Below, one piece after another: positions 23,478 through 31,571 of a stretch of DNA of 34,117 nt. The notes beneath the pieces were generated by a model that worked only from the letters and a program-made list of their open reading frames with translations, did not search any database and had not been told where the DNA came from. The stretch spans positions 1 to 34,117 of the forward strand of contig JADGEQ010000059.1 in NCBI GenBank assembly GCA_016744295.1, in the 5' to 3' direction. A program made the translations under genes and the position numbers. This stretch comes from Desulfobacteraceae bacterium. GTDB taxonomy: Bacteria > Desulfobacterota > Desulfobacteria > Desulfobacterales > Desulfobacteraceae. Numbering within the stretch: the first letter of the stretch is position 1; each line of letters starts with the position of its first letter.

Positions 23478-25070
23478 CTAGATTAAGCCCAAGATTTTCC
23501 ACCAAACACTGGCAACAACCACTAAAACCGTCAGCAAAATCGGTGTGGCAACCAGTCCGACCTTTGTCAGGTCAGAGGATTTGAAATACCGATAACTATA
23601 TGCAATGGCATTGGGAGGACACCCAATGACCAGGAGCATGGCAAAGGAGGTTGCCATTCCCAGACAAAGCGACAATACCACGGGATTCACCCCTTCAAGC
23701 TGGGCCATGGGAATAACAATGGGAAGAATCAGGGCAGCTGCGGCCACATTGGCCATTGCGTTTGTTACAAGGGCACCGAAAACCCCCACACCAATAAAAA
23801 GTACCAGCCAGCCCTTTCCCTGGATCAGGGGGAAGAACAAATTGGCAAAATAATCTGCCGCTCCCGAATACCCCATGGCAAGCCCCAGGGAAATGCCGCC
23901 TCCAAATATAAACAAAGCGGTTCCCCATTCCAGGTTATCGTTTATATCTCTCCACTTTAATACTTTAAACAATACCAGTGCTGCAACCCCTAACATACCG
24001 GTAATTGAATAATCAATCCCATGGAGCCCCTTGGTCAGCCAGAGTGCAAATGAGGCTGCGATAATCGCAATGGTTTTTTTCTCAAGAGATGTCATGGCTC
24101 CCAGCTCTTCATCAAATTCAGGCAATTTGAACTTTGGATCCGGCCGGTAAACCAGATACACGATAAAAACCGCTATGGGTGTTGTGATGATGGCTGCAGG
24201 CATGGCATACAATATCCAATCAAAAAACGTAATTTCAATTCCGGTAAACTCTTTTAAAAACGCTGCAGAAACCATGCAGCGCCCTCCCCCGATGAGAGTT
24301 CCCATGCCGCCGCAGGAGCAAGCAAAAGGTAATGACAGCATCATAAACCTTGCCGTATTCGTGTGGGCTTCAATACCGGCGGCCCGCATCAGCGGCAGCA
24401 TGGTAATAATGCCGACGGCACAGGCCGCCGCATCATGCATGAAAGAAGATGCAAGCCCAAGCCCGATGGCAATAATAAAGGTAAAACGGGTAATACTGTT
24501 CCCGGCTTTTTTGATGATATAATATCCCAAGCGTTTTGTTAAGCCAGCCTTGTCAAGGGCAATGGCAAAAATCAGGCAGCACATGATAAAAATAACCACC
24601 GGGTGCATATAAGGGGCCCAGGCGCTTTTGACATCGGTAACCTGCATGACCACCAGGGAAACCCCGATTAAGACCGCCGTTATTTCCAGGGGGATGGGTT
24701 CCACTACAAATAGAATAATAAGAACCGCAAGAATCGCCAGGAATCGCTTTGCCTTCGGGGAAAGCCCGTCAACATAATCCACTTCAACCTTAAGCAGATT
24801 CAGATCTTTTACCGCTTGATCTAAATATTTTGTACTGGCTTCAAATGAACCAGGAAAGGTTGCCTTTAAAATATATGAGTTGGGATGGGATTTTCCATTT
24901 GTTTTATCATTTGGAACAACCGTAAAATGTTCTGCCAGATTCAGAGCAAGACCCTGGTCAATATCTCCTGTAATTTTAAATTTTGTTCCTTCCGGCCTTG
25001 GCAAAAGGAACACAACTACACCTAATAACAAGGCAATGCAAAGTTTAAATCCATTTGTTTTATAAAACAT
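23478..25070 (-). CDS. SLC13 (DASS) family anion permease, shorter paralog
   Basis: The 530-residue polytopic protein belongs to the divalent anion:Na+ symporter superfamily, recognised by the C-terminal G-C-P-P-N-A-I-A-Y-S loop and the paired repeat architecture. An N-terminal helix (about 10-25) is followed by a roughly 80-residue hydrophilic segment before the main membrane block at about 108. The two positions that carry Ser-Asn-Thr Na+ motifs in VcINDY are changed here: the first half has F-M-H-D-A-A-A and a G-G-G-R loop instead of G-T-P-P-N, and the second half has T-N-A-M-A-N. Substrate and coupling ion are thus uncertain; sulfate or di/tricarboxylates are candidates. It sits between lone receiver genes and a receiver-kinase gene. 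Confidence 0.88.
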   Translation of the reverse strand: MFYKTNGFKLCIALLLGVVVFLLPRPEGTKFKITGDIDQGLALNLAEHFTVVPNDKTNGKSHPNSYILKATFPGSFEASTKYLDQAVKDLNLLKVEVDYVDGLSPKAKRFLAILAVLIILFVVEPIPLEITAVLIGVSLVVMQVTDVKSAWAPYMHPVVIFIMCCLIFAIALDKAGLTKRLGYYIIKKAGNSITRFTFIIAIGLGLASSFMHDAAACAVGIITMLPLMRAAGIEAHTNTARFMMLSLPFACSCGGMGTLIGGGRCMVSAAFLKEFTGIEITFFDWILYAMPAAIITTPIAVFIVYLVYRPDPKFKLPEFDEELGAMTSLEKKTIAIIAASFALWLTKGLHGIDYSITGMLGVAALVLFKVLKWRDINDNLEWGTALFIFGGGISLGLAMGYSGAADYFANLFFPLIQGKGWLVLFIGVGVFGALVTNAMANVAAAALILPIVIPMAQLEGVNPVVLSLCLGMATSFAMLLVIGCPPNAIAYSYRYFKSSDLTKVGLVATPILLTVLVVVASVWWKILGLI

Positions 25071-25091
25071 TTTTTCTCCTTAACAGCTCAA

Positions 25092-25532
25092 CTATTCAGG
25101 ATATTTTTTGGGTTCATCCGAATGGGGTTTTTGTAAAGTTATAGGTTGATGCAGGTGTGCTTCATGTATTTTGTCCAGCAGTTCCGAAAGCTCGCATGGC
25201 TTGGTCAGACAATCAAATGCCCCAAGCGCGAGTCCTTCATTGGCATCCGCCTGTGAACCGTGTCCTGTCAAGATAATAACAGGAAGCTCAGGAACCATCC
25301 TTTTGATAACCTTCAACACTTCTATTCCGTCCATATCTTCCATTTTTAAATCCAGAACCACCACATGAAAATCGTTTTTACGCAGGATTTGTATGGCATG
25401 TGTCCCGCTATAGGCTTTTGTCGGCCTGATGGATCTCCTGATCAACCGGTTGGCCAAAACATTTAAATATCCTTTTTCATCGTCTACCAACAAAATATTT
25501 AAGGAAAGTATCTTCATCTTTTTCCCGTTCAT
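25092..25532 (-). CDS. Single-domain response regulator
   Basis: A 146-residue receiver with V-D-D-E at 16-19, phospho-acceptor D61, the L-T-G-H-G switch Thr and K in L-T-K-P-C. The loop after D61 reads L-K-M-E-D-M-D-G instead of the usual M-P-G-M-D-G seen in its neighbours, so its partner surface differs. The C-terminal 25 residues are His/Pro/Lys-rich and likely disordered. No output domain is present. The ATG at 25532 has AAGGA upstream. It lies 21 bases before the permease gene and 17 bases after another lone receiver gene. Confidence 0.9.
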   Translation of the reverse strand: MNGKKMKILSLNILLVDDEKGYLNVLANRLIRRSIRPTKAYSGTHAIQILRKNDFHVVVLDLKMEDMDGIEVLKVIKRMVPELPVIILTGHGSQADANEGLALGAFDCLTKPCELSELLDKIHEAHLHQPITLQKPHSDEPKKYPE

Positions 25533-25549
25533 GGTGTCCTTGTTTATCT

Positions 25550-25981
25550 TTAAATCTGCCGTTCTGTAATCTCTTTTATCCGGGCTTCAATGATTTTTTC
25601 TTCATGTTTCTTTTTTTTTGAAGCCGCCTCCTGGACCTTTGTCAACAGCAGCTCAATGTCACACGGTTTCATCAAATAATCAAAGGCGCCCAGCTTCATC
25701 CCGTCAATTGCAGTTTCCACGGTAGCATGGCCTGTGAGCATGATGACTTCCACAAGGGGGAAGGCTTTTTTAATTTCAGCCAATGTTTCCATGCCATCCA
25801 TTCCAGGCATTTTCACATCAAGAAGGACCACCTCAATCTTGTTATTTTTCCCCAATTCAACCAGGGCATCTTTTCCGCTGTAAACAGCAGAAACTATTAT
25901 CTTTCTTTTTTCCAGACGTTTGGTCATGGTATCCAGAAATGCTCGTTCATCATCCGCAAGTAATAATTTAATGGTACTCAT
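25550..25981 (-). CDS. Single-domain response regulator coupled to Cache kinase
   Basis: A 143-residue receiver with A-D-D-E at 9-12, phospho-acceptor D55, L-T-G-H-A and L-M-K-P-C. A Lys/Glu-rich helix forms the last 25 residues. It lacks an output domain. I take the ATG at 25981, which has AAGGAGAC upstream and overlaps the stop of the upstream kinase by four bases (ATGA); a longer frame from 26059 would run back inside the kinase. The overlap makes the kinase the likely phosphodonor. Confidence 0.93.
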   Translation of the reverse strand: MSTIKLLLADDERAFLDTMTKRLEKRKIIVSAVYSGKDALVELGKNNKIEVVLLDVKMPGMDGMETLAEIKKAFPLVEVIMLTGHATVETAIDGMKLGAFDYLMKPCDIELLLTKVQEAASKKKKHEEKIIEARIKEITERQI

Positions 25982-27726
25982 ATGAAGTCTCCTTTTTTTA
26001 CTGGTTTGATAGGTTCTGTATTTGATTTTTCTAATATCTCTTTCTGGAAGGGTATCCATATGCGAAATCTGGATCCCAGACCCACCTGGCTGTGAACATC
26101 AATTTTTCCGCCCATCTTCTGAATGATGCCATAGCATATTGAAAGCCCCAGGCCGGTTCCTTTTCCGACTGCCTTTGTGGTGAAAAATGGATCAAAAATT
26201 CTTTCCAAATTGTCTTTGGGAATGCCGGGACCATCATCTTCAATTGAAATAACCAGATGATTTTTTTCAAGTTCGCTGATTTTTGTTTCAATTTTTATGG
26301 TTCCCCCGGTTTTTTCCATGACATCAATGGCATTGTTGATTAAATTTAAAATCACCTGCTGCAATTCAGACGGAGATATCCGGATATAGGGAATATCCTG
26401 ATTCAGATAAGTTTCAATAATGACATTGTTATACCTGGCCATTTGTGCGGTCAGGGAAACAATTTCCCTGATGGCATCATTGATCTGGACATCATTCACA
26501 TTTGAATCGGTTTTTCTGGCAAAGCTGAGCAGTTTATGGGTAATCTCCTTGCACCGTCTGCCCTGGGTATGTATCTGACCCAAAGCACGCACAAATTCAT
26601 CAAAATTGTTAGCACTTTTAAACGGGTTGTCTTCAAGGAGATCCTCTAACCAACCGGCCTCTTCAACCATGATGGCAACCGGATTATTTATTTCATGGGC
26701 AATCCCTGCGGCAAGTTCACCAATGGTGGCAAGTTTCCCGCTTTCAATCACCTGCTTGTTCATCACTTCGCTTTTTTTATCTGCCCTGGAAATAAGCGCC
26801 ACAATTTTTCGGGGAAGGGTAAAGGCAACCGAAAGGATAGCAATGCACCCCAGAACAAAGATAATCAGGGTAAGAATCTGTGTTTTCCATAGATCATTGA
26901 AGGCATCTTTTATGTCCTGGCGATACACCATGAGCCAGTCAATATTTTCAAGCATTGATGTCACATACAAATAGGTTCGGCCCGATTCATCCTTTTGTTT
27001 TGCAACTATTGTTTTATGATTTTTATACCCTTCCCGATCCGCCATGGATGCCACAGCCGAAGACTCAAGCCCCAGGTCGGATTGGGTTTGCAATTGGCCT
27101 TTACTATTAATAATAAAGGCCATACCGGTTTTCCCGATATGGATATTTTCAACCAAAAAATTAAAGGCCGTAAAATTAATGGTGGACCGCAGAATGTAAT
27201 CAGACCCGTTTGATTTGATCTTGACCGCAATAATAAAATGGGGATGCCCCCTTAAACCGGCAAACACATCACTGATATAAAAGGGTTTATCAATGGCTTT
27301 GGTAAACCATTCTGCCTTGGAGTAATCTGCATTTTCAAGACGGAAGGGACCTTCATAGGCAAATTGAATGCCCTTTTCATCCACCAACCCCAGATCGCTA
27401 AAAACATCTTTATATTCAGATTTTAATAATTTCAGATTTTTTTGAAGAAATATTTTTGCCCCTTGTGGGTTGCCATCAAATAGGCGGGCCAGATAACGAA
27501 TATTCCCTAATTTTTCCGATAAAAACGTATCAATATTCTGGGTATGCTTTTGAACCAGTTCTGATATATGAGCCGCAATTTTCTCTGTATAGGTTAAGTG
27601 AAATCTATAAAAAAGGATCCCTGTGGTTAACATCATGGGAAAAAATGACACCACCAGTATCAATATGGTTATTTTTCTTTTCAGTATCTGGTAAAACGCA
27701 TTCCGCTGGGTGAGTGAATGTTCCAT
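25978..27726 (-). CDS. Membrane histidine kinase with double-Cache sensor (operon B)
   Basis: The 582-residue kinase has membrane helices at about 19-40 and 283-303 enclosing a roughly 240-residue periplasmic double-Cache-like domain. Its characteristic stretch (Y-I-S-D-V-F at 150-155, P-H-F-I-I-A-V at 162-168) is shared with the other Cache kinase at 32044-33756. The transmitter holds H344 in A-H-E-I-N-N-P and an HATPase domain with N-L-I-N-N-A, D-D-G-P-G-I and G-T-G-L-G-L. There is no clear HAMP or PAS domain. Cache sensors bind small solutes outside the cell (organic acids, amino acids and others). It is the first gene of the operon containing the shorter SLC13 permease, so the ligand may be the transported solute. 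Confidence 0.93.
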   Translation of the reverse strand: MEHSLTQRNAFYQILKRKITILILVVSFFPMMLTTGILFYRFHLTYTEKIAAHISELVQKHTQNIDTFLSEKLGNIRYLARLFDGNPQGAKIFLQKNLKLLKSEYKDVFSDLGLVDEKGIQFAYEGPFRLENADYSKAEWFTKAIDKPFYISDVFAGLRGHPHFIIAVKIKSNGSDYILRSTINFTAFNFLVENIHIGKTGMAFIINSKGQLQTQSDLGLESSAVASMADREGYKNHKTIVAKQKDESGRTYLYVTSMLENIDWLMVYRQDIKDAFNDLWKTQILTLIIFVLGCIAILSVAFTLPRKIVALISRADKKSEVMNKQVIESGKLATIGELAAGIAHEINNPVAIMVEEAGWLEDLLEDNPFKSANNFDEFVRALGQIHTQGRRCKEITHKLLSFARKTDSNVNDVQINDAIREIVSLTAQMARYNNVIIETYLNQDIPYIRISPSELQQVILNLINNAIDVMEKTGGTIKIETKISELEKNHLVISIEDDGPGIPKDNLERIFDPFFTTKAVGKGTGLGLSICYGIIQKMGGKIDVHSQVGLGSRFRIWIPFQKEILEKSNTEPIKPVKKGDFI

Positions 27727-27921
27727 CCTGGTTTTTCCTTTTTACATTTCTCCATCATCAACGCCTTGAGATCCTGTATTTCAAGATATATGCCAGACAA
27801 AACACCCCCACACACCACAACATAACAAATTGAAAATATAACAAAAAATAAACAAAGAACAAATTTCACCAAAGCACCATACCTGTCAGTTTTTTTTACA
27901 CCCTGTAAAGAGAACTATCTG

Positions 27922-27963
27922 AACAGCCCGGCGAAAGAATCTGTCTTCTTTCACCGGGCTGTT
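27922..27963 (-). terminator. Long hairpin terminator of the upstream signalling operon
   Basis: An 18-bp stem (27963-27946 with 27939-27922) has a 6-base loop. On the - strand every position pairs, with one G-U; on the + strand the same site is a C-A mismatch, so selection for - strand RNA is suggested. A moderately U-rich stretch follows. It sits 36 bases after the receiver-CBS stop, before the next Cache kinase gene. Confidence 0.7.
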
Positions 27964-27999
27964 AAATTGTTATTTAAAAATTATTTATCAAAAAATAGA

Positions 28000-28902
28000 T
28001 CATGAATTGGTTATTTTTTCCATTTCAAAAAACAGATCCTGCTCCCGTATCACCCCGGCTGTTTTCCCGGAAACCGTCACAATAAGGCGTCTCTGATCAT
28101 TGCAAAGCATCAAATAGGCTGCCTCCATCAGATTTGACTGACCCTCAATGGATAGAGGCGATGGCGACATCACCTCTTGTATGCATTTGTTTTTCATCTG
28201 TTTGACGCCTGCACTGAACATGCCTCTCCAGAACATGGGAGAATATTCAATACTGTCCGCCAGGGAGGGTTTCGGGGCTGACAGATACGCCGGCATAATC
28301 ACTTCCAGCATATCTCTTATGGTCAAAATCCCTTTGACCCCCCCCTGGGTATCCACCACAAGAATTGACCGGTGACCGGTTTCCATTAATTGGCTGGTGG
28401 CCAATTTTGAGGCAAAAGAGGCCTTTAGTCCCTCAATGGCTTCCCGAATGGTTTTGGTTTCATCAATGGTGGTATAGTCTGAAATCGGGATCATGACATC
28501 TTGAACCTGGGCCTCTTCATAAGCCGTTGATCGATCCTTACGCCCATGGGCCTCCTTGATTTTTTCTGCCAGCAGGTCAATATCACAGGGTTTTGACAGG
28601 TAGTCAAAGGCCCCCTCAACAAGGGCCTGCCTTGCGGAGGGTTTATCCCCATGGCCGGTGAGCATGATCACCGGCAGATCCGGCTTAATCTTTTTTATTT
28701 GGGCCAGGGTTTCGTGTCCATCCATACCCGGCATTTTTATATCCAGGATGACAATATCTGGATTTTGCACAATTTTTTCAAGTGCATCCTCCCCTGATTC
28801 GGCCAGGATTGTATCAAACCCCTTTTTTGAGAGTATCTTTTGGGTCGTATCCCGGAATCGTTTTTCATCATCCACCATTAATAATTTTATTTGTTTTGTC
28901 AT
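28000..28902 (-). CDS. Response regulator with receiver and two CBS domains
   Basis: The 300-residue protein joins a receiver (1-120; V-D-D-E at 10-13, phospho-acceptor D54, L-T-G-H-G, K in L-S-K-P-C) to a pair of CBS motifs (about 140-205 and 235-297), each with an I-x-D/V-M-x-P/S start. CBS pairs bind adenine nucleotides such as ATP, AMP or S-adenosylmethionine and often gate transporters or enzymes. The insertion between the two CBS motifs (about 206-235) is long. Phosphorylation and nucleotide state could therefore be combined in one switch. I take the ATG at 28902, with TTTGGAG before it. It is the last gene of the operon with the larger SLC13 permease. Confidence 0.9.
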   Translation of the reverse strand: MTKQIKLLMVDDEKRFRDTTQKILSKKGFDTILAESGEDALEKIVQNPDIVILDIKMPGMDGHETLAQIKKIKPDLPVIMLTGHGDKPSARQALVEGAFDYLSKPCDIDLLAEKIKEAHGRKDRSTAYEEAQVQDVMIPISDYTTIDETKTIREAIEGLKASFASKLATSQLMETGHRSILVVDTQGGVKGILTIRDMLEVIMPAYLSAPKPSLADSIEYSPMFWRGMFSAGVKQMKNKCIQEVMSPSPLSIEGQSNLMEAAYLMLCNDQRRLIVTVSGKTAGVIREQDLFFEMEKITNS

Positions 28903-28945
28903 TTGTTTATTCTCCAAATTCTTTTCTATTTTTTAAGAATAACCG

Positions 28946-29467
28946 CTATTTATAAAAGGCCAAATAAAGGGAATACAAGAAAAAGAACTGAATGATCATG
29001 GTCAACACCAGAATCAGCAATGCCGGTTTCCATGGAATCTTACAACTGTTTTTAAGCCCTGTATAAATCAGCCACCATTTCCAAGGTTCGGTAAACCACA
29101 GAAACATGGACATCCAGGAAACCAGCAACGGGATACCCGATGAAAATGCACAAACACTGAACAACAAAGGAAAACTGGATTGCTTTTTTTGACTCATCAC
29201 CATGATCAGATAACTTAAACCGGCAGGGATAAACACCATGCCCACGCTGTTGAGAAAAAAAATACCGCCCATCCTGACCGGGCTGGGATAGGTACCGGTC
29301 AACAGGCTTGCCGTTACATAAAACAGGCTGCAAATCACACAGAATCCCAAAGATTTCGCCATGGTTGCATTTTTTGGCAACTCCGTAAAAAATCGCCTTG
29401 GCTCGATCAAAATCTGAATCACTGCGTACCCATAAAATTGACAAGCGTTTAATACATTTCCAATCAT
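28946..29467 (-). CDS. Yip1-like polytopic membrane protein
   Basis: The 173-residue protein has about five hydrophobic segments (near 40-60, 68-92, 102-122, 125-135 and 147-170). Its N-terminus carries a P-R-R-F-F-x-x-L-P-like stretch, resembling bacterial Yip1-domain proteins, in which a conserved P-x-x-F-F near the N-terminus precedes the membrane block. Function of bacterial Yip1 proteins is unknown. It lies between the 52-residue membrane protein and the receiver-CBS gene, so it may be a partner of the permease. Sequence assignment is tentative; the membrane nature is clear. Confidence 0.65.
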   Translation of the reverse strand: MIGNVLNACQFYGYAVIQILIEPRRFFTELPKNATMAKSLGFCVICSLFYVTASLLTGTYPSPVRMGGIFFLNSVGMVFIPAGLSYLIMVMSQKKQSSFPLLFSVCAFSSGIPLLVSWMSMFLWFTEPWKWWLIYTGLKNSCKIPWKPALLILVLTMIIQFFFLYSLYLAFYK

Positions 29468-29524
29468 TGTTCATCTCCCCTTTATTATTCCTGGGAATGA
29501 CAGATAGATCATTCTATTGTCACA

Positions 29525-29683
29525 CTAAAAAATCCCTAATTTTACAAACACACCTGCCAGCAGCATTCCCATTGTCATAAAAAAACATACCCGTCGTTCT
29601 GTGGCTCTGGAAAAATAGAATTTTCCCTCTTTCAGGTTCAAATTGCCCCACCATGACGCTTTTAAATTATCACTCTTTTTCAT
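29525..29683 (-). CDS. 52-residue single-pass membrane protein next to permease
   Basis: This small gene is shorter than normal gene-calling cutoffs but well supported. The ATG (29683-29681) has an AGGAG ribosome binding site at good spacing and the frame closes with TAG at 29527-29525. The protein begins M-K-K-S-D-N, has a polar N-terminal half with W11-W12 and a basic R27-x-x-E-R-R31 patch, then one hydrophobic helix at about 32-51 (V-C-F-F-M-T-M-G-M-L-L). The basic residues before the helix suggest that the N-terminus is cytoplasmic. It starts 13 bases after the permease stop, so it is probably co-translated and could be a small regulatory subunit of that permease. I do not recognise a family. 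Confidence 0.75.
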   Translation of the reverse strand: MKKSDNLKASWWGNLNLKEGKFYFSRATERRVCFFMTMGMLLAGVFVKLGIF

Positions 29684-29696
29684 ACCCTAACTCCTG

Positions 29697-31544
29697 TTAA
29701 AATACCGGAAGACCGCCAAACCCTCTGAATATCCAGTACACCGCAGTTAAAAAAACCAACACAATATTAGCGACAAAAAAAATGGGAATGCCCACCCTCA
29801 AAAAATCTTTGGGCTCCAGATATCCGCTGGCATATACGATGGCATTGGGAGGCGTTCCTATGACCAGGCAATAGGCAAAAGAAGATGCAATTGCCGTTGA
29901 CATGGCCATAAAGGGCAAAAATGTTGTGCCCGGATGGACAAGCCCTGCCATGTTCAAGGTGATGGGGCCGACAGCTGCTGCTGCAGGGCCGTCCGCCATC
30001 AGGTTCGTCAAAATTGCGGTCATCCCGTTACTGACAACCATCAAGGGGATGCCGGCTTCCATGCCAAGGGGTGCCAGAAGGTCAATAACAGATCTGGCAA
30101 GCCAATAGGCAGCCCCTGTACTGTCCAGGGTTCTTCCGAAAATAATGGCACCGGCATAAAGCCAGACCACACCCCAGTCCACCTTTTCCTGGTAGTCCCG
30201 CCAGTTGACCACACCGGTCATAATATAGCCCACAGCGCCTGCCACGGCAATAACGCCTATCCCCAGGCGGATGGGATAGATGCCCATATTAAAGAACGCT
30301 TTTTCCGTAAACCAGCCAAATACCATGATAATAAAAATAACCAGGGCCCATATCTGCTGGCGGTTCCATCCCCCCATTTTATCAATTTCTGTTTTCAATT
30401 GATCCATGGCAGGTGCCAAGGATGTTATCCGGGGTTTAAACCTGAAATTTGTTATGATCCAGGTGAGGGGAATCATCACGAGCACAAAGGGAAAACAATA
30501 GGTCACCCATTGAAAATAGCCGATATCAAACCCGAACATGTCGGTGAGATAGGTCATCATAATCACGTTTCTGGCACCGCCGGAAGGAGCCCCCGGCCCC
30601 CCGATATTACAGGCCATGGCAATGGCGATCATCAGCATTTTGGCCAATTCTTTGTCTTCGGGAATCTCTCGGGTCAGGCTGTTCTGATATAAGAGCATGC
30701 CAATGGGAAGGAACATGGCGGCCAAGGCATGATCGGAGATAAATGCCGCCAGTGGCGAGATGATTAAAAAGAAGATCAGGGTAATCCATTTCACATTGGG
30801 AACCGCCAGTTTTTTGAACATCATCAGGCAGACCCTTTTGTCCACCCCCGTCTTGACAAAGGCTGCTGCAAACATCAGGCTACCCATGATAAACCAGCAG
30901 GCATCACTCCAATAGAGCATGGCAACCTCTTGTCTCGAAATCACCCCGGTAAAGACAAGGATCAGGCCGATGCAGAAAGAAACCGCCGGAAGGGGGATAC
31001 ATTCGGTTAAAAAACACCCCACAACAAAGATCCCCATGGCAAGGGCAACCTGTATATGCCAGGCCCCTTTGTCTGCCTTTTGTTTATCCTTGGCCGATAA
31101 GTTTTCATATTTCATCCCATCTTTTCGCAAGTCCATTGCCCTTTGCATCATGGTCAAAAACTGGTCGTCGGCAATGTTTTCCTTGACATAGGTATGGGCT
31201 TTGCCAAAATTTTTCTGACTGGCCTCAATTTTATACTTTTTACACCATTTCATATTTCGCACAAGAAACCGTTTTTTATTCAAGGCCCCGATCCGCATAT
31301 TCTGTTCCATCATCTTTGCTGTGAGAAGTTCCCATTGTTGTGCATCGGAACTGCTTTTTCCAAACAAAGCGGTGGTAAGATGATTTATCACAGCCCCTGG
31401 GGCAACCTTGTATTCCATACCAACATCCTTCATGCCATTGGGGGTCGGCATGAACAATACAGCAAAGAAAAGGATTACCGGAACGATCAGAATTTTCCAG
31501 TTAACATATTTATCGTACCCGGTCAGTTGCTTTGTTTTTTTCAT
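29697..31544 (-). CDS. SLC13 (DASS) family anion permease, larger paralog
   Basis: The 615-residue polytopic protein is a second SLC13/DASS permease, with the canonical C-terminal I-G-T-P-P-N-A-I-V-Y loop followed by a final helix. An N-terminal helix (about 15-33) precedes a hydrophilic segment of roughly 130 residues, rich in Lys, Met and Gln, before the membrane block at about 167. This insert is not similar to the shorter insert of the 530-residue paralog. The first-half loop reads S-D-H-A-L-A-A and S-G-G-A-R-N rather than the Ser-Asn-Thr and G-T-P-P-N forms; the second half has N-L-M-A-D-G-P. It probably imports an anion with Na+ or H+, but the altered site leaves substrate open. It follows a lone receiver gene by 27 bases. 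Confidence 0.88.
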   Translation of the reverse strand: MKKTKQLTGYDKYVNWKILIVPVILFFAVLFMPTPNGMKDVGMEYKVAPGAVINHLTTALFGKSSSDAQQWELLTAKMMEQNMRIGALNKKRFLVRNMKWCKKYKIEASQKNFGKAHTYVKENIADDQFLTMMQRAMDLRKDGMKYENLSAKDKQKADKGAWHIQVALAMGIFVVGCFLTECIPLPAVSFCIGLILVFTGVISRQEVAMLYWSDACWFIMGSLMFAAAFVKTGVDKRVCLMMFKKLAVPNVKWITLIFFLIISPLAAFISDHALAAMFLPIGMLLYQNSLTREIPEDKELAKMLMIAIAMACNIGGPGAPSGGARNVIMMTYLTDMFGFDIGYFQWVTYCFPFVLVMIPLTWIITNFRFKPRITSLAPAMDQLKTEIDKMGGWNRQQIWALVIFIIMVFGWFTEKAFFNMGIYPIRLGIGVIAVAGAVGYIMTGVVNWRDYQEKVDWGVVWLYAGAIIFGRTLDSTGAAYWLARSVIDLLAPLGMEAGIPLMVVSNGMTAILTNLMADGPAAAAVGPITLNMAGLVHPGTTFLPFMAMSTAIASSFAYCLVIGTPPNAIVYASGYLEPKDFLRVGIPIFFVANIVLVFLTAVYWIFRGFGGLPVF

Positions 31545-31571
31545 GGTTCACTCTCCAATATCAATCAAGTT

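Noticed and set aside
27681..27872. 63-residue hydrophobic frame overlapping the start of the Cache kinase gene
   Set aside because: It needs a TTG or GTG start without a ribosome binding site, and overlaps the kinase start by 46 bases. Its hydrophobic look probably comes from AT-rich leader DNA.
29052..29474. 140-residue frame overlapping the Yip1-like gene
   Set aside because: It lies in an alternative frame, has no recognisable domain and lacks the membrane pattern. The 173-residue frame has coherent helices.
29934..30692. 252-residue + strand frame inside the larger permease gene
   Set aside because: It is antisense to a clear permease. The composition, rich in His, Gly and Pro, is typical of a shadow of a membrane-protein gene.
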